From Methanolobus sp. WCC4 (GTDB lineage Archaea > Halobacteriota > Methanosarcinia > Methanosarcinales > Methanosarcinaceae): a stretch of 64,000 bases of DNA. The position numbers and the translations under genes were made by a program. This document shows positions 10,430 to 19,664 of this stretch, in pieces; the stretch's first letter is position 1, and each line of letters begins with the position of its first letter. The notes beneath the pieces were generated by a model. It was not told where the DNA came from. It did not search any database and worked only from the letters and a program-made list of their open reading frames with translations. The stretch covers positions 310,001 through 374,000 of the forward strand of contig NZ_CP150629.1 of the NCBI RefSeq assembly GCF_038022665.1. Reading direction: 5' to 3'.

Positions 10430-10650
10430 ATGCAAAATAGTGATCGAACTAAAGGCAACGATCCTGCCAGAATTTCAATTGATAATTTGACAGATATACT
10501 TCAAGATTTCAGCCGGGCAACTGCAATGCAGAGAAGTGTACAATTTGTGGTCACCCATCCGCCGTCACTTCAGAAAAAGACTCCAAGGTACCCATCTGTG
10601 ACACAGAATACTTGGCAGACCCATCTTTATACTCCCGTAATACCAGATAA
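10430..10650 (+). pseudogene. Frameshifted small zinc-ribbon-like reading frame
   Basis: From the ATG at 10430, frame 2 reads MQNSDRTKGNDPARISID then NLTDILQDF. Near 10508 the protein-like signal moves to frame 1, giving QPGNCNAEKCTICGHP and then a segment with VPICDTEYLADPSLY before TAA at 10648. The four Cys and one His resemble a zinc-binding knuckle. The frame 1 part alone has no start codon after the TAA at 10483. A single extra base around 10507-10510 would explain both halves. This could be a real frameshift, a sequencing error or coincidence. No family is recognised. Confidence 0.35.
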
Positions 10651-10704
10651 ATAAGAAGGAATCATTATCTATTTAGAATATAGATATTATCAAATACTTT
10701 ATTT

Positions 10705-10830
10705 TTATTTCACGGAAGAGTCCTTGATCTCCAGTCCAGAATTCACGCGGACGTTTAAATCACGGAGTTAGTCTGCTGAAACCGGAATAACTCGCTGCGC
10801 CCCATAATTCAAGATAATGGGCCTGAACAT
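10705..10830 (-). pseudogene. Short interrupted reading frame
   Basis: On the minus strand ATG at 10830 opens MFRPIILNYGAQRVIPVSAD, then TAA at 10770-10768, then in the same frame LRDLNVRVNSGLEIKDSSVK and a stop at 10705. Residue composition on both sides of the stop is protein-like. It may be the remnant C-terminus of a lost gene. The family is unknown and the call is tentative. Confidence 0.22.
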
Positions 10831-10955
10831 AGAAAAGAGTGTCTTGAACAGTCAAAAATGAGCATTGCCAGAGTAAACAAAGAATAAAAGGCCAGCGATC
10901 TGGCAATCAGCTTGCAGATGTACCGACCTCATCATTTCAAGCAATTTCCTGTGTA

Positions 10956-12281
10956 TCATATATTTTTATCCTTATCCTTTGGATTCACAACAGACACTGA
11001 AATATCGATCCCACTTTTTTCCACATAACTACGGATCCTGCTAAGAGCATGGCAGACCATACCACCATGGGTCAATATCAGACATCTCTGCCCTGCAAGA
11101 GAATTAAGGATCGAGCGGTCAACAACTCCTGCATTCACGTCAAGATTGATCTCATCCTTTTCAGCAATTAACTTGCTCTTCTTACCCATGGCACCAATAC
11201 TATCGATCTCATCCCGGCGTATTATCTCCAGAAGATCCTCTTTGGAATAGCGTTCCATATCATAGATACCTACAGAACCTGCCCTGTAGGGTTTTACATC
11301 CATGACCACAATCGCAAGTCCGTCATCATGAATATGAAGTACTTTCCCGTTTGCGGCTGCAAAGGAAGAATCCGGTGCATAATCCCCATACAGTACTCCA
11401 AGGTTGACGTAATCCCCTTCTTTGACCTCAGAGGACACTTTAGCCCACAACAATTGCTGCGAACGTAAGGAGTGCATCAGGTCAGGAATATCCCTGGGAC
11501 AGCATTCTGGCTTTACAAGACCTCTTCTTTTGATCTCCTCATAGATCTCAAGAGTAGCAGGTCTTCGAAGATAAGCAGCCTTAAGGTTCTCACTTTCATT
11601 GAAGATCTTTTCAGGACTGCCTTCACTGATGATCTTGTGCTCATTCATCAGGAACACATGATCTGCCCATCCATATGCCAGATCTACGTCATGGGTGGAT
11701 ATTATGATGGTCTTGCCAAAGTAATTCAGTTCATTGAGAAGGTCCATTACCTCATCAGCACCCACAGGATCCAGATTTGCAAGAGGCTCATCCAGAATGA
11801 TAACCTCAGGGTCCATTGCAACTATACCTGCAACTGCAACCCTCTTTTTCTGACCGCCACTCAGGTGATGGGGGGGTTTGTCCTTAAGATGGGTCAGGCC
11901 TACGTACTCAAGGGTCTTATTGGTAATGTCCTCAACCTTGTCCTTTGAATAACCAAGATTGGTCGGTCCGAAAGCTACATCCTGATAAATAGTAGGAGCA
12001 AATATCTGGTCATCGGAACTCTGGAAGACGATACCGACGTTCTTTCTTATTTCCCTCAGGGACTTTGAATCATATTTCATGGGTTTTCCATGGAAGAGGA
12101 TCTCGCCCTTCTGAGGACGGTGAGTGCCGTTCATTGAGAGGAACAGCGTGGATTTTCCCGACCCGTTACGACCAACGAATGCTATCTTCTTACCTTTTTC
12201 AATAGTAACACTAATATCATCGAGGGCAAGAGTACCATCTGGATAGGAAAAACTAAGATTCTTTGTTTCTAATATAGCCAT
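10956..12281 (-). CDS. cbiO: Cobalt ECF transporter ATPase CbiO with C-terminal extension
   Basis: A 441-residue ABC ATPase that powers the CbiMNQO uptake complex. The N-terminal 270 residues are a standard EcfA/CbiO domain: Walker [10 protein letters not shown] (37-45), Q-loop VFQSSDDQ, signature [10 protein letters not shown], Walker [13 protein letters not shown], and the switch His in [13 protein letters not shown]. The remaining 170 residues are an additional domain ([18 protein letters not shown], then [13 protein letters not shown] and [19 protein letters not shown]) not found in ordinary CbiO. It starts nine bases after cbiQ with a GAGGTGAGAAA site, so cbiQO is one operon. The extension is not recognised; it might sense the metal or couple to cobalamin synthesis. 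Confidence 0.9.
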   Translation of the reverse strand: MAILETKNLSFSYPDGTLALDDISVTIEKGKKIAFVGRNGSGKSTLFLSMNGTHRPQKGEILFHGKPMKYDSKSLREIRKNVGIVFQSSDDQIFAPTIYQDVAFGPTNLGYSKDKVEDITNKTLEYVGLTHLKDKPPHHLSGGQKKRVAVAGIVAMDPEVIILDEPLANLDPVGADEVMDLLNELNYFGKTIIISTHDVDLAYGWADHVFLMNEHKIISEGSPEKIFNESENLKAAYLRRPATLEIYEEIKRRGLVKPECCPRDIPDLMHSLRSQQLLWAKVSSEVKEGDYVNLGVLYGDYAPDSSFAAANGKVLHIHDDGLAIVVMDVKPYRAGSVGIYDMERYSKEDLLEIIRRDEIDSIGAMGKKSKLIAEKDEINLDVNAGVVDRSILNSLAGQRCLILTHGGMVCHALSRIRSYVEKSGIDISVSVVNPKDKDKNI

Positions 12282-12290
12282 TTTCTCACC

Positions 12291-13073
12291 TCAAAGAACG
12301 GATGCACCCCTGGTAAAGTAAAAGGTCAGTATGACCAGCGTAAAGTAGACCAATGTCAATATGGCCTCGGGAAACTTAACAGGTCTCTTTTCTTCAAGAA
12401 TTATCAACTTTCCATCGTAACAACGTGCGTTCATTGATACGAATATCTTCTCACCCTGCTCCCAGGACCTTATGAAGAGATTGGTACCCAGCATGACCAT
12501 TGACCTGAAAGATGTCCTGAAATCCTTGTATCCGAGCCTTACCGACTGGGCGTACCTTACACCTATTGCCACATCAAGGAAGACAAAGATATAGCGATAC
12601 ATCATCATCGCTATCTCAAGGAAAGAGTCAGGAAGTCTTGTGGCCTTGAGGACCGAGAACAGCTCGATCATAGGAGTTGTAAGAGAAAGGAAGAACAGAC
12701 ATGACATACCCCCCAATGTCCTCGCCAGCACCAGCAGGGCCATATCAAGTCCTGCCTGGCTTACACCAAGAGTAAAGCCAAGAACATCAAAAGAGAACAA
12801 TTTGGCACCTTCACCAAAGAAGAAAGCTATGATAACAGCACTAACAAGAACAAAGCCTGCCGGAGCACCCAATATCCTCAGGTAGAACGAGGCAGGAATC
12901 TTCCCAAAGTAGATGGTTGCAAAACTCATACAGATCGCTATGAGAAATGGGACCAGTGGGGAAAAGGAAGATACACCTACAAGAAGGCCAAAAGTCACTA
13001 TTGCTATTTTTAACCAGTTGTTCTTGTACCTGAGTGGGCTCAGCACTGCATAGTCATCAAGTATATGTGCCAT
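12291..13073 (-). CDS. cbiQ: Cobalt ECF transporter transmembrane protein CbiQ
   Basis: A 260-residue T-component of the cobalt energy-coupling factor transporter with five to six membrane helices. It couples the CbiO ATPase to the CbiM substrate-binding membrane subunit. The cytoplasmic coupling region contains YAQSVRLGYKDFRTSFRSMV and an A-R-G/C-type motif as SMNARCYDGK near residue 222, typical of EcfT/CbiQ. The start at 13073 lacks a strong Shine-Dalgarno site, and the upstream 258 bases contain its own promoter and a terminator for cbiMN, so cbiQO is a separate transcript. Confidence 0.9.
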   Translation of the reverse strand: MAHILDDYAVLSPLRYKNNWLKIAIVTFGLLVGVSSFSPLVPFLIAICMSFATIYFGKIPASFYLRILGAPAGFVLVSAVIIAFFFGEGAKLFSFDVLGFTLGVSQAGLDMALLVLARTLGGMSCLFFLSLTTPMIELFSVLKATRLPDSFLEIAMMMYRYIFVFLDVAIGVRYAQSVRLGYKDFRTSFRSMVMLGTNLFIRSWEQGEKIFVSMNARCYDGKLIILEEKRPVKFPEAILTLVYFTLVILTFYFTRGASVL

Positions 13074-13199
13074 TTTTTAAACCTACAAATATAAAACAAC
13101 TAAAATTGACGATAATAGTTGCTACCAGATGTGTAAGGAAATAAGATATAGAGCTTTATACATAAGTATTTCGTTTTTCAGTAAAAGATAACAGAAGCG

Positions 13200-13212
13200 T
13201 TAGTACTACGAA
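13200..13212. promoter_or_regulatory. Metal-gene palindrome ahead of cbiQO
   Basis: TTAGTACTACGAA fits TTNGTANTACNAA exactly, the same palindrome seen twice at nicO. A TATA-like stretch on the minus strand (ttatatgttc, about 13226-13236) lies about 20 bases upstream, so the palindrome again falls near the expected transcript start. Confidence 0.5.
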
Positions 13213-13305
13213 ACACAAGTATCGTATCACTGAACATATAACTTTAAGATAATACTTCAAATAAAGAATAATTGATTGAAAAACAGATCAAAACAAAAAG
13301 GAGAT

Positions 13306-13323
13306 GTGCTCCTCCAGGAGCAC
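13306..13323 (-). terminator. Hairpin terminator after cbiN
   Basis: GTGCTCCT and AGGAGCAC form a perfect 8-bp stem with a two-base loop, eight bases beyond the cbiN stop. On the minus strand it is followed by a T-rich tract (ctttttgttttg). It separates cbiMN from cbiQO. Confidence 0.7.
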
Positions 13324-13331
13324 GGCAGGAA

Positions 13332-13625
13332 TCAATTATTCTCGCCTTTTCCTCTATAGTAACCAATTGTGTAACCTATGATAATAGCACCAAATGCTGC
13401 CTGAAGTGCGAAGAGCAGACTCTCGGTCTCTCCACCAGGTGGTTCAAAGAGATACTTCTGGAACCATGGTTCTGCAGGTTCATAATCAGGATTCATCTCG
13501 GAAACAAGATCTCCTGCTGCACCGTCTGCACCACCGAACTCAGAATCGGGATTTGCTGCTACTCCATAAAAGAACTGTCCTGCAAAGAGCAGCACTACGA
13601 TAGCGACAATATATTCCAGTTTCAC
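13332..13625 (-). CDS. cbiN: Cobalt transport protein CbiN
   Basis: A 97-residue protein with one helix at each end and an extracytoplasmic loop between them, the CbiN layout. N-terminal helix: [19 protein letters not shown]. The loop carries the family-typical GGADGAAG and PEPWF-like region ([22 protein letters not shown]). C-terminal helix: [21 protein letters not shown]. CbiN is needed for metal insertion into CbiM and its presence points to cobalt rather than nickel. The ATG overlaps the cbiM stop by four bases, showing translational coupling. Confidence 0.93.
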   Translation of the reverse strand: MKLEYIVAIVVLLFAGQFFYGVAANPDSEFGGADGAAGDLVSEMNPDYEPAEPWFQKYLFEPPGGETESLLFALQAAFGAIIIGYTIGYYRGKGENN

Positions 13626-14317
13626 TGCATTGCCTCCTTGAGTTTTGCAACCGCTGAAGTCGTAAGGACATCCAGATCCACAAGTACGTCACTCTTGATC
13701 TGAACCACATATTTCATGATCAGTGCTGTAAGAGCACCTTCAAGTATAGCAAGTGGCACCTGGGTTGTTGCAAAGATACCGGCAAATGCTGCAAAAGAGG
13801 CGATCACACCACCACTTGCCGAGGGGAATGCCAGCGCCAGTTGTAAAGATGTTATGACATATGTCACCCAGTCAGCAATAGCTGTTGCAAGGAAGACATT
13901 CAGATAGAAGTTCATACCAGCTTTGGATGCTGCCTTGTAGAACATATAAGCCACAAGAGGACCGATCACTGCCATGGATGCTGCATTTGCACCAAGGGTT
14001 GTTATACCTCCGTGTGCAAGGAAAACTGCCTGATAGATAAGTACTATCACACCAAGGACCGCTGTAATTGCCGGTCCGAAAAGGATAGCTGCCATTCCGG
14101 TACCGGTAGGATGAGAAGAACTTCCGGTAACAGAAGGAAGCTTCAATGAAGAAAGAACGAATATGAAAGCACCGGCAACTGCCAGTAAAGGAACAACCTC
14201 ACGTCTTTCGCTGACAAGTTTGTTCAATTTATACATACCATACAATATCACAGGAATGGAGATTACAAACCATGCCTGCCACCAGGGAGAAGGAAGAAAA
14301 CCTTCGAATATGTGCAT
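13622..14317 (-). CDS. cbiM: Cobalt transport substrate-binding protein CbiM
   Basis: A 231-residue membrane S-component with about seven helices. The start must be at 14317 so that the protein begins Met-His (MHIFEGFLP), because His2 and the free N-terminus bind the metal in CbiM/NikM; the GTG at 14326 would add three residues and bury this site. A GGAAGGTGAT site lies at good spacing for 14317. Other family features are [19 protein letters not shown], with the conserved His that completes the metal site. It is co-transcribed with cbiN and separated from cbiQO by a terminator. Confidence 0.94.
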   Translation of the reverse strand: MHIFEGFLPSPWWQAWFVISIPVILYGMYKLNKLVSERREVVPLLAVAGAFIFVLSSLKLPSVTGSSSHPTGTGMAAILFGPAITAVLGVIVLIYQAVFLAHGGITTLGANAASMAVIGPLVAYMFYKAASKAGMNFYLNVFLATAIADWVTYVITSLQLALAFPSASGGVIASFAAFAGIFATTQVPLAILEGALTALIMKYVVQIKSDVLVDLDVLTTSAVAKLKEAMQ

Positions 14318-14326
14318 TATTATCAC

Positions 14327-14615
14327 CTTCCATTTTTATAACGATAATAAACTAATGTACCATCCATAATCAACTTAATTTGTTTTGGATACAGGATGTA
14401 ATATGTTATGGTACATAAACATAACGATTTACAACAAGAGATAGTATTGTTATTCATAATGATAATAAACATACCACAATGCAAATATAAACATATATGT
14501 TTACAGAAACTAATGTCACCGTATCTGATTTTAAAAACCTGATATAACGCACCCAGGATGGAAGTCAAAATTAATGGTCTTATTATAAAAAAATAAAGTA
14601 AAATTGAGATAATAG
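14327..14615. other. 289-base AT-rich spacer upstream of cbiM
   Basis: No convincing gene. It holds a perfect 16-bp palindrome at 14488-14503, an imperfect one at 14406-14418 (TTATG, GTA, CATAA) and many A/T tracts. The TTNGTANTACNAA palindrome of nicO and cbiQ is not seen here. On the minus strand it serves both as cbiM promoter region and as the downstream region of cbiE. Confidence 0.55.
14488..14503. promoter_or_regulatory. 16-bp palindrome upstream of cbiM
   Basis: TAAACATATATGTTTA is a perfect palindrome about 170 bases before the cbiM start. It may be an operator or part of a promoter. Its A/T richness means chance occurrence is not excluded. Confidence 0.3.
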
Positions 14616-15197
14616 CTACTTAACGACTACGATACAGTACATATCCGAATGATTTTCAGGTGGCTCTGCCACTGTACCACATACCGCACGTTCATGAGGA
14701 TAACCGATATCCTCGTAAATGCAGATACGAGCATCAACGTCCATCTCCCGGAGAACTGCCGCAACTTCCTTAGGACCAAAACTACCTGCTGGCAGAAGGA
14801 AGATATTCTTACCAAGACCAATTTCCCTGATGAAAGCCTCCTTTGCAGGTGCAGGGTCCCGTCCATGGGCCGTGATCATAGCCAGAGTGGACATATCCAC
14901 ATGGAAGCGTGCACATGCAGCCTGTATGGATGACACACCTGTAACTACCCTATCCTTTTCCGTGGCGAACTTGCCAAGACCGGAGAACATAGGATCACCT
15001 GTGGAAAGTATGACAGCATCATCAGGCAAAAGATGGAGATTCTTGTAATCCTTAATTAAGTGCGCCTCGCATTTAATGAACTCCTCAGCGATCTCAATAG
15101 AGCGCTTTGAACCATAGACCACCGGAGCATTGCTTATTACCTCTATGGCTTCCAGGGTCAGCATCTTAGGCCCTACACCGACACCCACCACGATCAT
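14616..15197 (-). CDS. cbiE: Cobalt-precorrin-7 C5-methyltransferase CbiE
   Basis: A 193-residue SAM-dependent tetrapyrrole methylase of the anaerobic cobalamin pathway. N-terminal VVGVGVGPKMLTLEAIEVI is the glycine-rich SAM/tetrapyrrole motif, and LSTGDPMFSGLG, then GVSSIQAACAR and ITAHGR, are characteristic of CbiE. It lacks the CbiT decarboxylase half, so it corresponds to stand-alone CbiE. It begins two bases after the cbiD stop and uses the GGGGAATAATT sequence at the end of cbiD as ribosome site. Confidence 0.92.
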   Translation of the reverse strand: MIVVGVGVGPKMLTLEAIEVISNAPVVYGSKRSIEIAEEFIKCEAHLIKDYKNLHLLPDDAVILSTGDPMFSGLGKFATEKDRVVTGVSSIQAACARFHVDMSTLAMITAHGRDPAPAKEAFIREIGLGKNIFLLPAGSFGPKEVAAVLREMDVDARICIYEDIGYPHERAVCGTVAEPPENHSDMYCIVVVK

Positions 15198-15199
15198 AA

Positions 15200-16210
15200 T
15201 TATTCCCCGCTGTCCATCAGGACCGTACCGTCCCTGTCAACAACAACGATACGGGCACCTTTGCCCTTTTCCACAGCCATGTTGAATGCCTGCTTCAAGC
15301 GGTCGTTCTCAGGGTCAAGGTCCAGCATCTCGACAACGGTCGCATAGCCGCTGTCCTTCAGCATGTCAGGATTACCCCATTTAAGCACAAGCCCGGGAAG
15401 TCCGCAGATAACAACATCACCATGGGCCGAGTCAAGAGCCTCGGAGATACGACTTCCTGCAAGAACAACAGTATGGTCCGGGAAAAGCATGGTTGAATAC
15501 CGTATACCTACCCTGCCGGTTGTGAGCACCACCTTATCAGAATGTCTGATGAGATCCCCTTTCATCTCACCCAGATGGTCATTCCATGGCTCCACAAATC
15601 CGGTGCTGCCAAGAATTGAGATACCATCGATGATACCGATACGGCTGTTCAGGGTCTCCTTAGCAGTTTCCTTACCCTTTGGAAGATAGATCGTAACCTC
15701 GGCACCTTTCAGCCCGAGCTCGTCCACAGCTTCCTGAATAGATTCCTTTATCTGCCCCATTGGTCCCGGATTGATCGCAGGATGGCCTTTCTTTGATTCA
15801 AGACCGCTTCGGGTGACGATACCTATTCCCTCACCCGCATAGATAGTGATCCCTTCTGCCTCTTTGGCATCTGCAACGAATTCAAGACCTCTTGTAATAT
15901 CAGATTCGTGATCGTTATTGACCTTCACTGCAACAGCGTGTCCTTTACTGCCCTTCACATCCGATTCGGCTCGAAGCCCTACTGGGGTTGGCACAGATAC
16001 ATGTGTCACCTCGTCTGCAAGGGAAAGAACTGCTGCCTTTGCAGCCAGCGCTGCAGTTGTCCCGGTAGTATATCCCCTCTTCAGTACGGAACCATCGCTC
16101 AGAACCACAAGAGTTCCGTTCTTTATACCTTCCATAAGCTCTTCACGTGGCATTTTAGAGCGGTCCAGCCATTCTTCAGGGATCTTGGATTTGTTTACCG
16201 GGTCGATCAT
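15200..16210 (-). CDS. cbiD: Cobalt-precorrin-5B C1-methyltransferase CbiD
   Basis: A 336-residue enzyme that methylates C1 of cobalt-precorrin-5B during anaerobic corrin ring contraction. Signature sequence [20 protein letters not shown] at about residues 65-84, then [29 protein letters not shown] and [10 protein letters not shown], matches CbiD. The length is slightly below bacterial homologues. It is first in a cbiD-cbiE operon. Methanogens need corrinoids for methyl transfer, which accounts for its co-location with cobalt uptake. Confidence 0.95.
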   Translation of the reverse strand: MIDPVNKSKIPEEWLDRSKMPREELMEGIKNGTLVVLSDGSVLKRGYTTGTTAALAAKAAVLSLADEVTHVSVPTPVGLRAESDVKGSKGHAVAVKVNNDHESDITRGLEFVADAKEAEGITIYAGEGIGIVTRSGLESKKGHPAINPGPMGQIKESIQEAVDELGLKGAEVTIYLPKGKETAKETLNSRIGIIDGISILGSTGFVEPWNDHLGEMKGDLIRHSDKVVLTTGRVGIRYSTMLFPDHTVVLAGSRISEALDSAHGDVVICGLPGLVLKWGNPDMLKDSGYATVVEMLDLDPENDRLKQAFNMAVEKGKGARIVVVDRDGTVLMDSGE

Positions 16211-16251
16211 CTCAGGTCAATTGTAATTAATACTTTTAAAATCTACCGACT

Positions 16252-18279
16252 CTATCCGGTCCTCTTGAAGAGCTTCGCGAGCTCATCCATTGTGAAAGAT
16301 ATCATTGTTGGGCGACCATGCGGACAGGTGTACGGATTGTTACACTTCATCAACTGACGTATGAGTTCCTGCATCTGTGAGGTATTGCACACCGCGCCTG
16401 CCTTTATCGCTGCCCTGCATGCCATGGTGCTGCAAAGCAGGTCATACCTTTCAGTATCCTCCTTCACCCTTCCAACAGACAGCAGGTCCGAGATGATATC
16501 GTGGATAACATCAGTATCCTCCAGCTTCCCGAAGATGCTGGGAACCGTGGTCACAACATAACTCTTCGGACCAAACTCGGAAACAGAGAAACCCATCTCC
16601 TCCAGTTGCGGAATGAACTCCTCGATAATTGCTTTCTCTTTCTGGCTCAGGTCAAGAGTTACAGGAGTTATGAGTTCCTGCCAGCCAAGGTCCTGCATCC
16701 TGAGCACCTGCTCATACATAATACGTTCATGGGCAGCATGCTGGTCGATCAGCATAAGCTTGCCATCCATCTCACATATTATGTAAAGGTCGCCATATTG
16801 TCCAAATACCTTCACATCCGAAGGACTGAAAGAAGCATTGAGTTCCGGTACTTCATCCGATGTAACGTTCATCTGCAGCCTCTCACTTCTTTTCAGACGG
16901 CGCTGGGTGTCTTTTGCAGGATAATGATAAGATGCTTTTTCCTCTTTTATCACATCCTTCCTTGATGGCTCATCCGATGACCTGTCAGGAATTATGATGG
17001 GAGCAGTTGTTTCAGAATTAACAGCATTCGTGTCACCATCGGAAGATGAAGTAGAAGGGGTCGATCCATGTGACACAGATGACCCTTCACTACCTGATCC
17101 TACCGACCTTGGAACTTCTGCTGGCTCCGGAGGCTTCACTGGCCCTGCCGCTTTATAAGAATTTGATATTTCTGAGGAAGAAGGTGACATTTTAGTTTCA
17201 CGAACATTCAGCTGTGACTGAACAGGAACATCCTTTTTATTCAACTGCACTTCCGGAACAAGAGAATCCCTTGCAAGGGCTTTCTCTACAGCCGATACTA
17301 TCATGACGCTGATCTCTTTCTCGTGACTCAGTCTGACTTCCCTTTTAGCAGGATGGACATTCACATCGACGTTCTTCGGGTCTATTGTGAAATTCAGGAA
17401 GGCAGCCGGATAGCGTCCCTTCGGAAGCAGGGTATAGTAACCAAGCCTTACGGCGTTGCTTAATTGTTTTGAGAATATGGGCCTTCCATTGATAAGGAAT
17501 ACCTGGAGATCCTTTCCACTCCTTGTAAGTTCAGGTTTGGATATGTAACCTGAGATAGAGATCAGGTCAGAATCATATTCCAGGGGAACAAGGGAACGTG
17601 CAACATCGGCACCGTAAAGATGAACGATGCTATCAAGCATCTTAACGGATGCAGGTGACCTCAGTGTTACCTTTCCGTCAATCAGGAGGGTGAACGATAC
17701 ATCAGGATGTGCCAGACAGTTCCTTGTAACCACATCCACTATGTGTGCGATCTCCGTCCTTGCACTCTTGAGATACTTCTTCCTTGCAGGTGTTGTATAG
17801 AACAGATCCTCCACAAGTATACTGGTACCCACAGCAGTTCCTGCTGAAGTGATGTTCCTGATACCACTGCTGTCAACAACCACCTTCGTGCCTTCCAGTT
17901 CACCCTCCTGTCTGGTGACAAGCTCGACCTTCGCCACAGAGGCGATGGATGCCAGAGCCTCTCCCCTGAAACCCATTGTAAGTATGCTGTCAAGGTCCTC
18001 GATGGTGCTGATCTTACTGGTGGCATGTTTCTTGAACGCGAGGGAAGCATCCGTATGGCTCATTCCGACACCATTGTCAACAATTAGCATGCTTTTCGTG
18101 CCATACCCCCCTATTTCCACTCGAACATCAGTAGCACGAGCATCTATGGAATTCTCAATCAGTTCCTTGACCACAGATGCGGGGCGCTCTATGACCTCTC
18201 CTGCTGCTATTTTATTGATAGTGGACTCATCCAGCAATCTTATTCTGGAACCTCTGATATCGCATGCTTCATCCGTCAT
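16252..18279 (-). CDS. mutL: DNA mismatch repair protein MutL
   Basis: A 675-residue MutL. The N-terminal GHKL ATPase shows ENSIDA (42-47), DNGVGM and GFRGEALASIASV. A low-complexity linker rich in Ser, Pro and Glu spans about residues 350-480. The C-terminal domain carries the endonuclease motif DQHAAHERIMYE (from about 512) and the CPHGRPT zinc-site motif, so it should nick DNA as in MutH-less organisms. An AGGAAGTG site precedes the ATG. Bacterial-type MutL is limited in archaea to groups such as Methanosarcinales and haloarchaea, consistent with ancient transfer. mutS is 1.4 kb away. Confidence 0.96.
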   Translation of the reverse strand: MTDEACDIRGSRIRLLDESTINKIAAGEVIERPASVVKELIENSIDARATDVRVEIGGYGTKSMLIVDNGVGMSHTDASLAFKKHATSKISTIEDLDSILTMGFRGEALASIASVAKVELVTRQEGELEGTKVVVDSSGIRNITSAGTAVGTSILVEDLFYTTPARKKYLKSARTEIAHIVDVVTRNCLAHPDVSFTLLIDGKVTLRSPASVKMLDSIVHLYGADVARSLVPLEYDSDLISISGYISKPELTRSGKDLQVFLINGRPIFSKQLSNAVRLGYYTLLPKGRYPAAFLNFTIDPKNVDVNVHPAKREVRLSHEKEISVMIVSAVEKALARDSLVPEVQLNKKDVPVQSQLNVRETKMSPSSSEISNSYKAAGPVKPPEPAEVPRSVGSGSEGSSVSHGSTPSTSSSDGDTNAVNSETTAPIIIPDRSSDEPSRKDVIKEEKASYHYPAKDTQRRLKRSERLQMNVTSDEVPELNASFSPSDVKVFGQYGDLYIICEMDGKLMLIDQHAAHERIMYEQVLRMQDLGWQELITPVTLDLSQKEKAIIEEFIPQLEEMGFSVSEFGPKSYVVTTVPSIFGKLEDTDVIHDIISDLLSVGRVKEDTERYDLLCSTMACRAAIKAGAVCNTSQMQELIRQLMKCNNPYTCPHGRPTMISFTMDELAKLFKRTG

Positions 18280-18443
18280 ATTTCACTTCCTGTCCACGAT
18301 AAGTATATTTATGAACTCCAATCCATCAGGACAAAAATATCTGCTTGTTAGTATTTTTGTGTTTGCATTCCATAGTAACAATAGATACCCAACATAATTA
18401 TATCCGGTTGTACCGTTAGAGGCAACATAAAATTGGAAGGTTC

Positions 18444-19634
18444 ATGATGCCAGGTTCTGTAAAAATTAAGAATATAGTACCCCTGTTAGCCCTTTTGACA
18501 GCCTTCCCTGCATTTTCCACCGACATGATACTACCCGCCATACCATCCCTTGCTATCCTCTGGGACCGACCTCTGGCAGTGGTAAATCTCATACTTATCG
18601 GTTTCTTCGTGACATATGGTTTCTCTCTGCTCTTCTACGGACCTGTATCAGACAGGTACGGACGTAAGAAACCCCTGATAGCCGGGATCATACTCTACAT
18701 TTTTGCCAGTACACTCTGTGCAACGGCCAGCAATGTGACAGCACTTATTATCTTCCGAATACTGCAAGCTGCCGGGGCTGCTGCCAGCGCTTCCCTTTCC
18801 ATGGCAATGACAAAGGACATCTTTGCAGGGAATGAAAGACAGCGTATACTCGCTTACATAGCAGTGATCATGGCACTGGCGCCCATGCTCGCCCCGATAG
18901 TCGGAGGATGGATACTGGCATACCTTACATGGCCCTGGATCTTCATCGCCCAGGGAGCCATGGGACTTATCGGCCTTCTTGGAGTCATCCGCACACCTGA
19001 AACATTAAAAGAACCATCAACAGCCCCAATATCAAAAGTAATGCATTCATACGGAGAACTGCTGCTAAACAGGAATTACATAATCATGGTCCTTGTCATG
19101 TCAGTAAGCCTTTTACCCCTGTACAGTTTTATTGCCGGCTCTTCAGCCCTGTATATCAACGGTTTTGGCATGACCGAGCAGACTTTCAGCTACTTCTTCG
19201 CTTTCAACGCCCTTGCACTCATGGCAGGATCGATATCATGCTTGAAACTGACAGACAGAATAAACCCGAAGCACCTGATGACTGGAGGATTTGCAGGACT
19301 ATCTGTTGGAGCGGTCCTTATTCTCACAATCGGACATCACAGCCCATGGACTTTTGCACTACCAATGGCCCTTATAACATATTCCATAGGGATCAGCAGG
19401 CCGCCAAGCAACCATCTGGTACTGGAACAGGTCCATAAGGATGCAGGTGCTGCATCATCCCTGTTGATCTTCACATACTTCACCCTGGGAGCAGCTGGAA
19501 TGTGGCTGGTATCACAGGAATGGATGGAACGAATGCAGATATTGGGAACAATAACATTGACCTGCGGAATTCTTGTCCTGATCGCATGGATGATACTACA
19601 AAAACAGGGACTTGGTTCAGAAAGCCACCACTAG
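18444..19634 (+). CDS. MFS transporter, Bcr/CflA drug-resistance family
   Basis: A 396-residue major facilitator with twelve predicted helices. The Bcr/CflA subfamily is suggested by LTAFPAFSTDMILPAIPSL in helix 1 and by motif A GPVSDRYGRKKPLIAG between helices 2 and 3. These proteins export drugs or other small molecules by proton antiport; no substrate can be named here. A GGAAGG site precedes the ATG. It lies between mutL (divergent) and mutS (convergent), with no obvious functional link to repair. Confidence 0.85.
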   Translation: MMPGSVKIKNIVPLLALLTAFPAFSTDMILPAIPSLAILWDRPLAVVNLILIGFFVTYGFSLLFYGPVSDRYGRKKPLIAGIILYIFASTLCATASNVTALIIFRILQAAGAAASASLSMAMTKDIFAGNERQRILAYIAVIMALAPMLAPIVGGWILAYLTWPWIFIAQGAMGLIGLLGVIRTPETLKEPSTAPISKVMHSYGELLLNRNYIIMVLVMSVSLLPLYSFIAGSSALYINGFGMTEQTFSYFFAFNALALMAGSISCLKLTDRINPKHLMTGGFAGLSVGAVLILTIGHHSPWTFALPMALITYSIGISRPPSNHLVLEQVHKDAGAASSLLIFTYFTLGAAGMWLVSQEWMERMQILGTITLTCGILVLIAWMILQKQGLGSESHH

Positions 19635-19664
19635 AGATAGAGAACGAAATTGTGCATTCAGAAC

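Larger units (their letters stand above)
10208..10955. other. 748-base AT-rich spacer between nicO and cbiO
   Basis: No intact gene is supported here. The first 200 bases are very AT-rich. The middle holds a short cysteine-rich reading frame that appears frameshifted (10430-10650). The right part holds, on the minus strand, a short protein-like frame interrupted by TAA (10705-10830). A small inverted repeat (gccag / ctggc) lies near 10890-10905, 50 bases after the cbiO stop, and could help terminate cbiQO. The spacer looks like decayed coding DNA. Confidence 0.5.

Noticed and set aside
14323-14568. 81-residue frame upstream of cbiM
   Set aside because: Composition is that of A/T-rich promoter DNA (Tyr, Ile, Cys-rich), with no ribosome site.
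14327-14615. Cobalamin riboswitch ahead of cbiM
   Set aside because: The conserved B12-box and multi-stem structure are not visible, and this class is not established in Methanosarcinaceae.
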